IMG/VR virus record: IMGVR_UViG_3300030060_001196
Location: 2,388-31,303 of that record
Length of the DNA stretch: 28,916 nucleotides
DNA from: a virus
Strand: one strand, 5' to 3'
Shown here piece by piece: positions 15,844-23,475 of this stretch. Each line of letters opens with the position of its first letter. The stretch's first letter is position 1. The notes under the pieces were generated by a model. That model did not search any database and had not been told where the DNA came from. It was given only the letters and a program-made list of their open reading frames with translations. A program made the position numbers and the translations under genes.

Positions 15844-16422
15844 TTATACTCCAGTTACTTGAGCGTAAAAATGCTCGTTAATTTTGACTATCATATTGAC
15901 GTTAGCTGATTGAGAACCAGTACCTAAAGTATTATTCTCAGGATCGTTAGAAATTCCAACAATTCTAAGTTGAGCAGTAGTAGCAGCTGTTGTTCCACTG
16001 ATGGTAACAGCAGACTGTCCATTTGATGTTGAACCAGTAGCGTATACAATATCAGCGTTGTTACCAACAACTGTTTGTACAACTGAACCAGTTGCAGCAC
16101 TTTCTACTTCAAATAATGCATTAGGATCGTCAACTACGAAAGCCACCGCGTCTGATGAGACAGTACCATTAGGCCAGTAAGAAGAATAAATTATTTCTCC
16201 ACTAGAATCGGTATATCTGCATCCCCTAAAGACTCCCAGTAATTGATCGCCAGCTGCAGCTACTAAAATAGTACCTGTAGAAGCCATCTTAACTGGATCG
16301 CCTGAAAATATGTTTCCGCTTGCACCTGAAGCAATTGAGTATTCTGTAGTTCCTTCGGAATTTACATTACTACCTAATTTGCCTAAAGGTCTCAAGCCGA
16401 AAGCAGCATTTTGGTTTGCCAT
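15844..16422 (-). CDS. Head decoration-like protein
   Basis: A 192-aa Ala/Ser/Thr/Gly-rich protein (FGLRPLGKLGSNVNSEGTTE, SGASGNIFSGDPVKMASTG, QLLGVFRGCRYTDSSG, NDPENNTLG). The opening N-A-A-F-G-L-R-P and the beta-rich body match small proteins encoded directly upstream of major capsid genes in many marine phages, where they are annotated as capsid-stabilising or decoration proteins. Shine-Dalgarno AAGGA lies 7 bases before the ATG; the capsid ATG follows after three bases. Confidence 0.65.
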   Translation of the reverse strand: MANQNAAFGLRPLGKLGSNVNSEGTTEYSIASGASGNIFSGDPVKMASTGTILVAAAGDQLLGVFRGCRYTDSSGEIIYSSYWPNGTVSSDAVAFVVDDPNALFEVESAATGSVVQTVVGNNADIVYATGSTSNGQSAVTISGTTAATTAQLRIVGISNDPENNTLGTGSQSANVNMIVKINEHFYAQVTGV

Positions 16423-16468
16423 AGTTATGTCCTTTAAATAAGGTTAAATTAAAAGAAGAAACAAATTA

Positions 16469-16978
16469 TTATTTGCCTCCTCCGCCAAATGTTACCCTTG
16501 ATTTCATATCTCTAGAGATAGGCATCGCAGGATTTTCTTCACGCATTAGGTCGTTCTCTACTGCATTCATTTGGTTATCAGTTTGGGCCGCGAAATATTC
16601 ATTACGCTGTTCTGCGATTTCTTTCGGTATCTTGCACAGTATTAACCCACCAACACCTATAATTCCAGCATGTCGACCATCATCGACTATAGGCAAATCA
16701 TGAAATCCGGGGAGTTCCTCTGGTCTAACCGGCTCGAATCCTTCACGAAATCTTTTTGAGACATTCGTTTTGTCATCTTGGCCAGCTACAGATTCTCTTA
16801 CCCAGCGATAAACAATCCCTTGAGATTTTGCAATTTCGATAGCCTCTTCAGGTAACTCAAGAGCACTTGGCATTTTCCATGCTTTTGGTCTCTCTTGTCT
16901 AGCTCTAGATTCTGAATCTCTTGGAGCTCTATCATCGTTGCTGTTAGCTCTTGTTACTTTTATCTCTTTCTTACTCAT
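16469..16978 (-). CDS. Conserved head-module protein of unknown function
   Basis: The 169-aa protein has a charged, disordered N-terminus (about 1-35), then IAKSQGIVYRWVRESVAGQD, VSKRFREGFEPVRPEEL and GIIGVGGLILCKIPKEIAEQ, and ends in Gly/Lys. Its relatives, as I recall them, sit between scaffold and capsid genes in marine phages. It overlaps the scaffold candidate in ATGA, so the two are translationally coupled. A role in head assembly is likely but unproven. Confidence 0.65.
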   Translation of the reverse strand: MSKKEIKVTRANSNDDRAPRDSESRARQERPKAWKMPSALELPEEAIEIAKSQGIVYRWVRESVAGQDDKTNVSKRFREGFEPVRPEELPGFHDLPIVDDGRHAGIIGVGGLILCKIPKEIAEQRNEYFAAQTDNQMNAVENDLMREENPAMPISRDMKSRVTFGGGGK

Positions 16979-17979
16979 GATTTTTGTAGCCTCGCTTTTT
17001 GTATTGCGTAATCTTTAAATGACACTCCAAGCTTTTTAGCTAGTAGCTGTTCGCTCGGTGTCAACTCGATACGATTTTTTTGTTTGCGTCCAGTCGATGT
17101 TGTGCGTGTTGGCGAAGCGACTGTTTGGACGGGTTTTTTGTCAGCTTCCACGTTAAATTTGTGAGGCAACTCTTGTCGCACTCGTTTATCTATCTCACTA
17201 TAATACTCATCTGAGTCAGTGTCAAAGCCTTCATTCTCTAATTGCTTATGAACAGCAAATGCAACTGACGTTGCAACTTGGTCTTGTCCAAACCAAGTAT
17301 TCTTCTGCGCCCATTCACGAGCTTTAGGTGATGGCTCATTAAACTCTTCAGCTGGTTGAGCAGTTGTCTCTATAGGTTGATTTTGTTGTTGCGCTAAATA
17401 AGCGGCTTCTTGTTCTTCATATTGTTTTTGTGCTTGAGAATATTGCTCAAGTCTAGCTTTATCAGTCGTAGCTAAAGTTAAAGCCTCAGTAGCGGCAGCA
17501 ACAGCTTCTGGATCACCAGCTTCTGTTGCTTGCTTTAAAGCTTGTTTTGCTAAAGTCATTTGAGATTCAACCCTGTTGGTGAACTCATCACTGTAACTAC
17601 TAGAGAAAGACTTTTGTTGTTGTCTTAATTTTTCGTTTTGATCTTTAAGATCTTTAGCATACTGCACTGCCATAAGCTCTCTTCTTTGGAACTCTTTGGC
17701 TTGCGCTACTGCTTTGTTAATTCTGTTTTGTGCTAGAGATGCTCTTTTTTCTACCTCAGATAAATCTTTTGCTTCTTCTTCTACTTTAGGAGAAACCTCA
17801 AAATCTTCTTTAACTTCATCTTCAGTGACAGGAGATACTTCTTGAGAATTATCACCTAATGATATTTCAACAGCCTCATCACTAACTTCTTCTTCAACTC
17901 TTTTCTTTTCAGGCAGAGCGGCCTTTTCAATTTTTTCTTCTGTTATTTCAACATCTATACTTTCTGCTTCATTAGCCAT
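16975..17979 (-). CDS. Putative scaffolding protein
   Basis: The 334-aa protein has a very acidic N-terminal third (about 1-75), a long coiled-coil Gln/Glu/Lys/Ala-rich middle (about 75-200; EKRASLAQNRINKAVAQAKE, YSQAQKQYEEQEAAYLAQQQ), and a conserved C-terminal part (KAREWAQKNTWFGQDQVATS, SDEYYSEIDKRVRQELPHKF) that ends basic. Acidic plus coiled-coil plus basic C-terminus upstream of the capsid gene is the classic scaffold layout. The WAQKNTWFG and YYxEID motifs recur in scaffold-like proteins of marine phages. Confidence 0.75.
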   Translation of the reverse strand: MANEAESIDVEITEEKIEKAALPEKKRVEEEVSDEAVEISLGDNSQEVSPVTEDEVKEDFEVSPKVEEEAKDLSEVEKRASLAQNRINKAVAQAKEFQRRELMAVQYAKDLKDQNEKLRQQQKSFSSSYSDEFTNRVESQMTLAKQALKQATEAGDPEAVAAATEALTLATTDKARLEQYSQAQKQYEEQEAAYLAQQQNQPIETTAQPAEEFNEPSPKAREWAQKNTWFGQDQVATSVAFAVHKQLENEGFDTDSDEYYSEIDKRVRQELPHKFNVEADKKPVQTVASPTRTTSTGRKQKNRIELTPSEQLLAKKLGVSFKDYAIQKARLQKS

Positions 17980-17988
17980 AATTACCTC

Positions 17989-18447
17989 TTATAAAGATTT
18001 AATATCATCCGGATCTAAAATAGTTCCAATTACATCATCATCATTAATGATTCTGACTTCGTGATCGTCTTCTAAACGGAAACGAGATCCAGCGTATCTG
18101 CCAATCAATACCCAGTCTTTTTCTTGACACCAGGGTTTGTTTCCATATTTTTCTGTTTCTTTATAAGCTAAAGGGCCAACTTTTAGAACGTAAGCAACCA
18201 CTGTAGATAGAGACTCTCTGTCCATGGTTTCTTTGACCAATTGAATACCGCCTTCAGTTACGCCTTTGCCACGATAAGGTAATACCAATATTCTCCAACC
18301 TGTTGGAGACGGCATTCTATCTAATAATGATTTGTTTAATAAGGTGGGATCTAAGACTCTTGAATCTTCTTTTACAAAAGCTTGATCTAATTCTGATGAG
18401 GATTCTTCTTTTATATTTTCTGCGACTTTGTCATTCATCGATATCAT
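17989..18447 (-). CDS. Phage GroES-like co-chaperonin
   Basis: The 152-aa protein has a Cpn10-like core from about residue 48: PTGWRILVLPYRGKGVTEGG (mobile-loop region with the glycine pair), a middle VLKVGPLAY, VLIGRYAGSRF and a final EVRIINDDDVIGTIL. Host GroES is about 95-100 aa; this protein has an extra 45-residue acidic N-terminus. Like T4 gp31, it probably caps host GroEL during capsid folding; it is located in the head-assembly block next to scaffold and capsid genes. Two ATGs (18447, 18438) are possible; both overlap the upstream gene and neither has a strong ribosome site. Confidence 0.8.
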   Translation of the reverse strand: MISMNDKVAENIKEESSSELDQAFVKEDSRVLDPTLLNKSLLDRMPSPTGWRILVLPYRGKGVTEGGIQLVKETMDRESLSTVVAYVLKVGPLAYKETEKYGNKPWCQEKDWVLIGRYAGSRFRLEDDHEVRIINDDDVIGTILDPDDIKSL

Positions 18448-18625
18448 CCATATGCAGCGTTTCTTTTAAATCGTCTATGAGTGAGCGAACGGCTGACAAC
18501 GCACCCATATGATATTTGTAGTCTTCCATGGATTGTACATTCCCTGCTGAAAGACTGTCAACTAAATCCTGTTCTCTTTTGCGCAAAGTCTTAAAAAAAT
18601 ACTCCGCGAGTTTTACGCTATCCAT
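18431..18625 (-). CDS. Small helical head-module protein
   Basis: A 64-aa predicted all-helical protein (VKLAEYFFKTLRKREQDLVD, GNVQSMEDYKYHMGALSAVR, LIDDLKETLHMDD). Small proteins with LAEYxFKxLRxREQ and GNVQSMExY patterns recur beside portal and scaffold genes in marine phages. AGGAG lies 9 bases before the ATG. It overlaps the GroES-like gene by 8-17 bases depending on that gene's start. Function unknown. Confidence 0.7.
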   Translation of the reverse strand: MDSVKLAEYFFKTLRKREQDLVDSLSAGNVQSMEDYKYHMGALSAVRSLIDDLKETLHMDDIDE

Positions 18626-18649
18626 GGCTCTCTCCTGCCGGTGTAGTGT

Positions 18650-19726
18650 TTATCTTAAATTGATGTTTCTAAAACTTGGAATCATTGGTCTCCTACCTGT
18701 ACTTGGTAAATCAAATTTAGGTGTGTTTGACACATTAGGATTTATAGGGGTTGTAATACCCTCAAAAGGATCAATGCCAATAGGACTTGTAGGGCGATTA
18801 AATATTGGTTTTGTTAAGACAGGATCTACATCTCGATTACCAAAAGTAAAAGTTGGAGCAACCATATCAGGAGGAGCATCATACAAAGGATTACCCGGTC
18901 CCATAGGTCTGTCATAAAAAGAATCTGGATATCTCCTAGTTGGATTTCCATCTTTATCCAAAGCAATTGCGTCATTAAAACCAATAAAAGGAGTAGATCT
19001 AGGCATTTCTACAGGAGGAGTAAATGTAGGCATGTCTACAGGTTTACTTCTAAACAATCCACCCAATGAATCATTTTCTTTCATTGTTTTCGGAATACGA
19101 TCACCCAAATCTTTTTTTTCTTTAAACTGATTCATAATTTCATCATAGTCAAAGTTTGATAAACCAGGTAGATTACTAAAATCTATGTCTCTTATAAAAT
19201 CTGGTATTCCGGGAAAAGGACCGCCTGGTACAAAAGGTTCTGGATCAGGCATTGGAGCAGGTTCTGGCGTAGCCAACTGGCCTTCTAGTTCTGCGATACG
19301 ATCCATCATTTCTTGAAACCTTGCATCTTGAGCTGCTTGCGCTTCAGCACGAGCCGCTGCTTCAGCTTCTCTCATTGGAGCTTGCGTTGCTTCGTACTGA
19401 TCTATAAATTGTTGACCCATTGGGCTTTCGTATTGACGCATAAACTGTTGCCCAATTGGATCAGGTCTTCTATCAGTTGGCATGAAAGCTTCTGTGGGCT
19501 GAGGTGGGGCATTGTAGCCTTGGGGGGTAAAATATGCTGGTCCACCTACAACTGCTGTAGGTCTGCCTATTGGCATGGGTTCTGGTGGCATTGCCATTTG
19601 TCCGGGTGCTTGACCCAAGCCTTGAGCATATCCGGGAACACCCCTAGCAGGCGTATATCCCATACGCTCTGATTCTAAATCTGGTCTAGAAATACCTTGA
19701 GGCGCAACTCTTGCAATTCCGCTCAT
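18650..19726 (-). CDS. Proline-rich hypothetical protein
   Basis: A 358-aa protein unusually rich in Pro, Met and Gly, with a short helical segment (about 115-150, EAEAAARAEAQAAQDARFQE) and long low-complexity flanks. The ATG at 19726 is chosen because it shares a base with the upstream stop (TGATG) and has GGAG 7 bases away. The sequence looks mostly disordered and no domain is recognised. Position between portal and scaffold hints at an internal virion or assembly factor. Confidence 0.65.
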   Translation of the reverse strand: MSGIARVAPQGISRPDLESERMGYTPARGVPGYAQGLGQAPGQMAMPPEPMPIGRPTAVVGGPAYFTPQGYNAPPQPTEAFMPTDRRPDPIGQQFMRQYESPMGQQFIDQYEATQAPMREAEAAARAEAQAAQDARFQEMMDRIAELEGQLATPEPAPMPDPEPFVPGGPFPGIPDFIRDIDFSNLPGLSNFDYDEIMNQFKEKKDLGDRIPKTMKENDSLGGLFRSKPVDMPTFTPPVEMPRSTPFIGFNDAIALDKDGNPTRRYPDSFYDRPMGPGNPLYDAPPDMVAPTFTFGNRDVDPVLTKPIFNRPTSPIGIDPFEGITTPINPNVSNTPKFDLPSTGRRPMIPSFRNINLR

Positions 19727-19899
19727 CAATAAACTCCGCTAAACTTAGTGCCTCTCAATGCAGCTCCTCCACCACGAGATTTACCTTTGCCATATGGTTT
19801 AGGTGCACCGGGGTTTGGCATCTCCTCTGTTTGTTTGTAATTAACAGTGCCTTGGTCTTTAATATTAACGCTTGCTTTTACGTTTTTTACTTTTTCCAT
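19726..19899 (-). CDS. 57-aa basic protein ([16 protein letters not shown] ending)
   Basis: A short frame from ATG 19899 to TGA 19726. Shine-Dalgarno GGTGAG lies 5 bases upstream. The protein runs from [17 protein letters not shown] to [20 protein letters not shown]; the Gly/Arg-rich tail is a pattern I recall in tiny proteins next to marine-phage portals. Its first 35 bases overlap, in another frame, the end of the DUF6496-like gene; its stop shares a base with the next ATG (TGATG). Coupling on both sides supports it as a real gene. Function unknown. Confidence 0.7.
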   Translation of the reverse strand: MEKVKNVKASVNIKDQGTVNYKQTEEMPNPGAPKPYGKGKSRGGGAALRGTKFSGVY

Positions 19900-20038
19900 T
19901 TTTACTCACCTTTCTTTTTTTCTTACCAGCTTGCGCTAGTGCGATGGCCACCGCTTGTTTTTGCGGCTTGCCAGATTTCTTTAACTCTTTTATGTTAGCA
20001 GATATTGTCTTCCTACTGCTACCTTTTTTTAGAGGCAA
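19865..20038 (-). CDS. 57-aa basic DUF6496-like protein, TTG start
   Basis: Reading from TTG at 20038 to TAA at 19867-19865 gives [20 protein letters not shown], then [20 protein letters not shown] and a Lys/Arg tail. The pattern MPLKxGxSxKTISxNIxxL...[10 protein letters not shown] is very common in phages (DUF6496-type), which is why a TTG start is accepted; no ATG exists between the upstream stop and this core. It begins 2 bases after the stop of the 78-aa gene and overlaps the next gene by 35 bases in another frame. A nucleic-acid or virion role is a guess from charge. Confidence 0.75.
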   Translation of the reverse strand: MPLKKGSSRKTISANIKELKKSGKPQKQAVAIALAQAGKKKRKVSKNGKSKKRKSKR

Positions 20039-20040
20039 CT

Positions 20041-20277
20041 TTAACTCTTCTTACTTTTGGTTTTTTTAGCTGTTGTTTTTTTCGCTTTGGTTTTAGCTTT
20101 AGTCGCAGTTTTTTTAACTTTAGCGACTGTTTTTTTAACAGCTTTTTTCTCGACCTTTTCGGCTTCGTTATTTGCATCTTCATTGATGATCGGTTGATTG
20201 CCATTTTGTAATCTTGCCTCTTCTTCTTTCATCGCAGCCTTGTTAATGGCCGCCATTTTTTGTCTAACTGAACTCAT
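20041..20277 (-). CDS. Histone H1-like Lys/Ala/Thr-tail protein
   Basis: A 78-aa protein: a helical acidic/basic first half ([20 protein letters not shown]) and a tail of Lys, Ala and Thr (about 42-78; [20 protein letters not shown]) like histone H1 C-termini or bacterial AlgP/HC-like proteins. It overlaps the portal stop in ATGA. The tail would bind DNA without sequence specificity; packaging or condensation of phage DNA is a possible role. Confidence 0.7.
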   Translation of the reverse strand: MSSVRQKMAAINKAAMKEEEARLQNGNQPIINEDANNEAEKVEKKAVKKTVAKVKKTATKAKTKAKKTTAKKTKSKKS

Positions 20278-22733
20278 TTGTTACCTCGCATGATATCCAT
20301 TGCTTTAAATTGATTCTGTTGTTCGATTCTTTCACGAGCAATAGCATCTTTCATCATAGCAATTTCTTGTTGAATTGCTAGTCTTTGCTCTGCAAGATCT
20401 TTGTTTTGCATAACTCTCATTGCATCAAACTGTTGACGTTGTGCAAACTCTTCACGCTTGCGTTGTACATCATCAGCTTTAATGTCTAGTTCTTTGCCTC
20501 TTAATTCTACCAATGGATCTGGCATAGGCGGAGGTGGCATAAACATTTGATTGATTTGTTCAGTCAACTGCGATACCACTGCGGCCACATCACGAGCCAC
20601 AGAATCCTGTAGTTGTTGCTGATAGCCCATGGCTATTTCCGGTGGCAACATACTGATTTGCTGTAGCATTGCTTGAAACTCTGGATTCTGTGCATTTTGT
20701 TGATCCACTATCTCAGCCGCTCTAAAAGATACATGCTGATAAATGTGTGCTTGTATCAAAGATAAAACTGGCGGATTGGTTTGTGCAGTTACAGTGCCAT
20801 ACAAAGACATGTGTGAATTAATGTGAGAGTCATGATCTTGGCCTGCAAAAGCTTGTTGTGGCAAACCAGAAATTAACCCTGCGTTCTCACTTGCAGGGTC
20901 CATGGGTTGTGGTTGTGGGGGTGGTGGCAATAACTGTTCTATGTTTTGCACACCCATCGATGCATACATTCTTCTGTAAGCTTCGTGAATACCATTGGGG
21001 CCATGAATCTCTGGATTGCTTTGTACTGTTCTAAGTAACTCTTGAGCCATCATGACTCTTTGAGACATAGAAAAAGTATTTGGATCTGAGATCGGCAAGA
21101 CATCCACACGCTCATCAAAGTCTGTTTGCTTGATAACTTGATTGCCATTGGCTGTCATGTATGGGTAGTCTGGTGGCAAATACTCAGCAAAGACTTGCGC
21201 AAGGAGTTCAAACTCTATGCGCTGACTTGAATGCAAACGTTTGTGAATTGCAGACATAACCCTCGTGCCACGCTCAAGCAAGGCAACCGTTGTGCCTACT
21301 GGTGCATTGGCATTGGCATCGCCCACTTGCAAATCAGCAATCGAAGCGAAACGCCTTCCACTATCAACAAGGATTCCCAGGAGAGAAAGTAACGTTTGAG
21401 AAGGTTCCTTGAACGGTAGCGGTACGAAAGCGTCTCGCAAACTTCCTCCCGGAGCGTCCATGTCACGGAACTCGCCAGGTTGTAAAGGTTGATCGTCATT
21501 GCGAATACGAATCCCACGAGCTTTAAACCCTGCTGGTAAATTAGATAATGTGCCTGCATCGATTAATTGTCGTAAGATTGAGGTTGAGGCTTTCGATAAG
21601 CCTCCGATCATGTGCGTTAAACCAAAGCCATAGAAACCTAGACCGGGTAAAAACTTGTAATGCACAAAGTAATTAATTTTTTGTTTGAGTGGATCTTCTT
21701 GTTTGTAGTTTCTTCTGATAGATAAAACTTTGTCATCAGCAATGGTAACGATGTAAGGCAGTTTGATGCCTGTCTCTTCACCTTCAGCGTTCATGTCTTG
21801 ATAGCCAGTGATATCTAAATCAGTGTGAATCTCATGGAGTTGACACATGTCATCATCGCCATAGCTAGGCTTGATGCCTTGAATATCATCTATCTCTTCT
21901 TGCACATCGTCATATTCATCAGCGTTATAACTGTCATCACTGATATCTATGTCTTTGTAAAAACCTACTTGCTGTAACTTGCGCACATCATTCATGGACA
22001 TGCTCACCACATGAGTTACTCTATTGGCACTGTGCAAGTCAGTTGTGCCATAAGGCACAATTAAGTCTTCGCTTGGAATAAATTTAGAAACAGCTCGATT
22101 AACATTTTGGTCGTAATAAACTTTTCTAAAAGCTGAACCACTCAGTGGTAGATAGAACAACATCTGATCGGTTTCAGGATCATACTCTTTCATCACTTGC
22201 ATAAGCTGATAGTTCATAAACTCTTGCACGCGTGATGCTTGTTGTTCTGTCTCAGGAGTTGTCATACCTATGACTTGAGTTTTAACTGGGCCTTGCGATG
22301 GCAAGATCTCATTGTAAGCTTGCGCTTGGAATTGGGTCACGGATTCTGCCAATAGAGGATGCATCACCCCACTTGCACCCTCAAAGGGTTGTGACCTTTC
22401 TTCATACTTCATGCCAAGGTACTCTAGGCCGTCACGATAAGTTTGCTCCCAATCGCTGCGCGAATCTTTGTCAGACTCAACGCTATCCATGAGATCATTC
22501 TTAATTACATTAAGCTCTTGGCTATTAATACTCTCAGCCAAGTTAGCATAGAAATCTGTGTTATCTAGTGGGGGTGCGACTGCACCAAAGACTAGAGTTC
22601 CATCTTCTAGCTCTTCAAAATCATCAAGCTCTGGTTGTTCTTCTTGAACATCAATCTCCATCTCTTTGGATCTGTCTCTAACTTCAAGATCAATTTGATC
22701 CTCAACGGTGATTGCTTTGTCTACTGTTGCCAT
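20274..22733 (-). CDS. Portal protein
   Basis: An 819-aa protein with the sequence style of long podovirus-type portals: acidic N-terminus, SRSDWEQTYRDGLEYLGMKY, FEGASGVMHPLLAESVTQFQ, LPLSGSAFRKVYYD, FVHYKFLPGLGFYGFGLTHM, and the conserved segment PVGTTVALLERGTRVMSAIH. The C-terminal 200 residues are Gln/Pro/Met-rich then coiled coil (LRGKELDIKADDVQRKREEF), as in portals with an extended barrel. It forms the DNA gate at one capsid vertex and docks terminase. It lies one gene downstream of terL, the standard order. The ribosome site is weak. Confidence 0.9.
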   Translation of the reverse strand: MATVDKAITVEDQIDLEVRDRSKEMEIDVQEEQPELDDFEELEDGTLVFGAVAPPLDNTDFYANLAESINSQELNVIKNDLMDSVESDKDSRSDWEQTYRDGLEYLGMKYEERSQPFEGASGVMHPLLAESVTQFQAQAYNEILPSQGPVKTQVIGMTTPETEQQASRVQEFMNYQLMQVMKEYDPETDQMLFYLPLSGSAFRKVYYDQNVNRAVSKFIPSEDLIVPYGTTDLHSANRVTHVVSMSMNDVRKLQQVGFYKDIDISDDSYNADEYDDVQEEIDDIQGIKPSYGDDDMCQLHEIHTDLDITGYQDMNAEGEETGIKLPYIVTIADDKVLSIRRNYKQEDPLKQKINYFVHYKFLPGLGFYGFGLTHMIGGLSKASTSILRQLIDAGTLSNLPAGFKARGIRIRNDDQPLQPGEFRDMDAPGGSLRDAFVPLPFKEPSQTLLSLLGILVDSGRRFASIADLQVGDANANAPVGTTVALLERGTRVMSAIHKRLHSSQRIEFELLAQVFAEYLPPDYPYMTANGNQVIKQTDFDERVDVLPISDPNTFSMSQRVMMAQELLRTVQSNPEIHGPNGIHEAYRRMYASMGVQNIEQLLPPPPQPQPMDPASENAGLISGLPQQAFAGQDHDSHINSHMSLYGTVTAQTNPPVLSLIQAHIYQHVSFRAAEIVDQQNAQNPEFQAMLQQISMLPPEIAMGYQQQLQDSVARDVAAVVSQLTEQINQMFMPPPPMPDPLVELRGKELDIKADDVQRKREEFAQRQQFDAMRVMQNKDLAEQRLAIQQEIAMMKDAIARERIEQQNQFKAMDIMRGNK

Positions 22734-22744
22734 TTATGTTTTTT

Positions 22745-23464
22745 TTATCTTCTGCCTTTCATGTAAGCTTTACCAAATCCTCTCTTGGCAGCACCGGTAG
22801 CTTTTCTTTTGTTAACTGAACCACCGCTTCTGTAGCCTTTAGACTTCATCATGCCACCGCCTGCTTTCTTCTTAGGCTTTCTAATAAAGTCAATTGCGCC
22901 TTTATCGCCACCGAACTTCTTGTCTTTACCTAAAAGAACTTTCTTAGCTTTTTGACCTAATCTATTTAAAGGACCTCTGGCTTTACCGCCACGCTTGTTG
23001 TAAGCAGCAAGCTCGTTAGCATCGTAACCTTTTTTCTTTAGGTCAGTTTTAGTCACAGCAACATATTGTTTGCCATCATGAGTAAACTTAGTGCCTTCAC
23101 CTTTGGCTCTAGCTTTTTTAAATGCTTGAGCAAATGTTTCTTTTGGTGCTGGTTTCTTTTTATTTAAAGTTCCAATCGCTGCAGCTGATGCGCCTAGTCC
23201 AAGAGCAGTGGCTCTAATGTTTCCTCTGCCACTGGTTTTCTTTGCAGCTGTTGCTGGTGTTGCTTTTAATGCTTTCTTAGCAATAGACTTAGAAGTTCTT
23301 TTGTTAGCCGCTGCCTTGTTAGCTGCTTCTATTTTACTTCTTTCTGATTGAATAGGGCCTTTTTTAAGTTTAGTTGTTTTTGTTTTATTAGTAGATCCCT
23401 TGGGTCTACCTCTGCCACGTTTGATTCCTTCTTTAACCGCTTTTTTAATTATTTTTCTTGCCAT
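22745..23464 (-). CDS. Basic AT-hook protein of packaging module
   Basis: The 239-aa protein is strongly basic. GRGRPKG at residues 17-23 is a clear AT-hook (minor-groove AT-binding) motif. A likely folded part lies around 113-160 (ETFAQAFKKARAKGEGTKFT, HDGKQYVAVTKTDLKKKGYD); the C-terminus is Gly/Lys-rich (GYRSGGSVNKRK, GFGKAYMKGRR) like other small marine-phage basic proteins. Ribosome site GAGG lies 9 bases from the ATG. Between terL and the portal gene, it could help DNA recognition or be packaged with DNA; it might occupy the slot of a small terminase, but no small-terminase helix-turn-helix is recognised. Confidence 0.65.
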   Translation of the reverse strand: MARKIIKKAVKEGIKRGRGRPKGSTNKTKTTKLKKGPIQSERSKIEAANKAAANKRTSKSIAKKALKATPATAAKKTSGRGNIRATALGLGASAAAIGTLNKKKPAPKETFAQAFKKARAKGEGTKFTHDGKQYVAVTKTDLKKKGYDANELAAYNKRGGKARGPLNRLGQKAKKVLLGKDKKFGGDKGAIDFIRKPKKKAGGGMMKSKGYRSGGSVNKRKATGAAKRGFGKAYMKGRR

Positions 23465-23475
23465 GATTATTACCT

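Noticed and set aside
22745-23464. Small terminase subunit
   Set aside because: The position fits, but the protein is a basic AT-hook, Lys-rich chain without a recognisable small-terminase DNA-binding domain.
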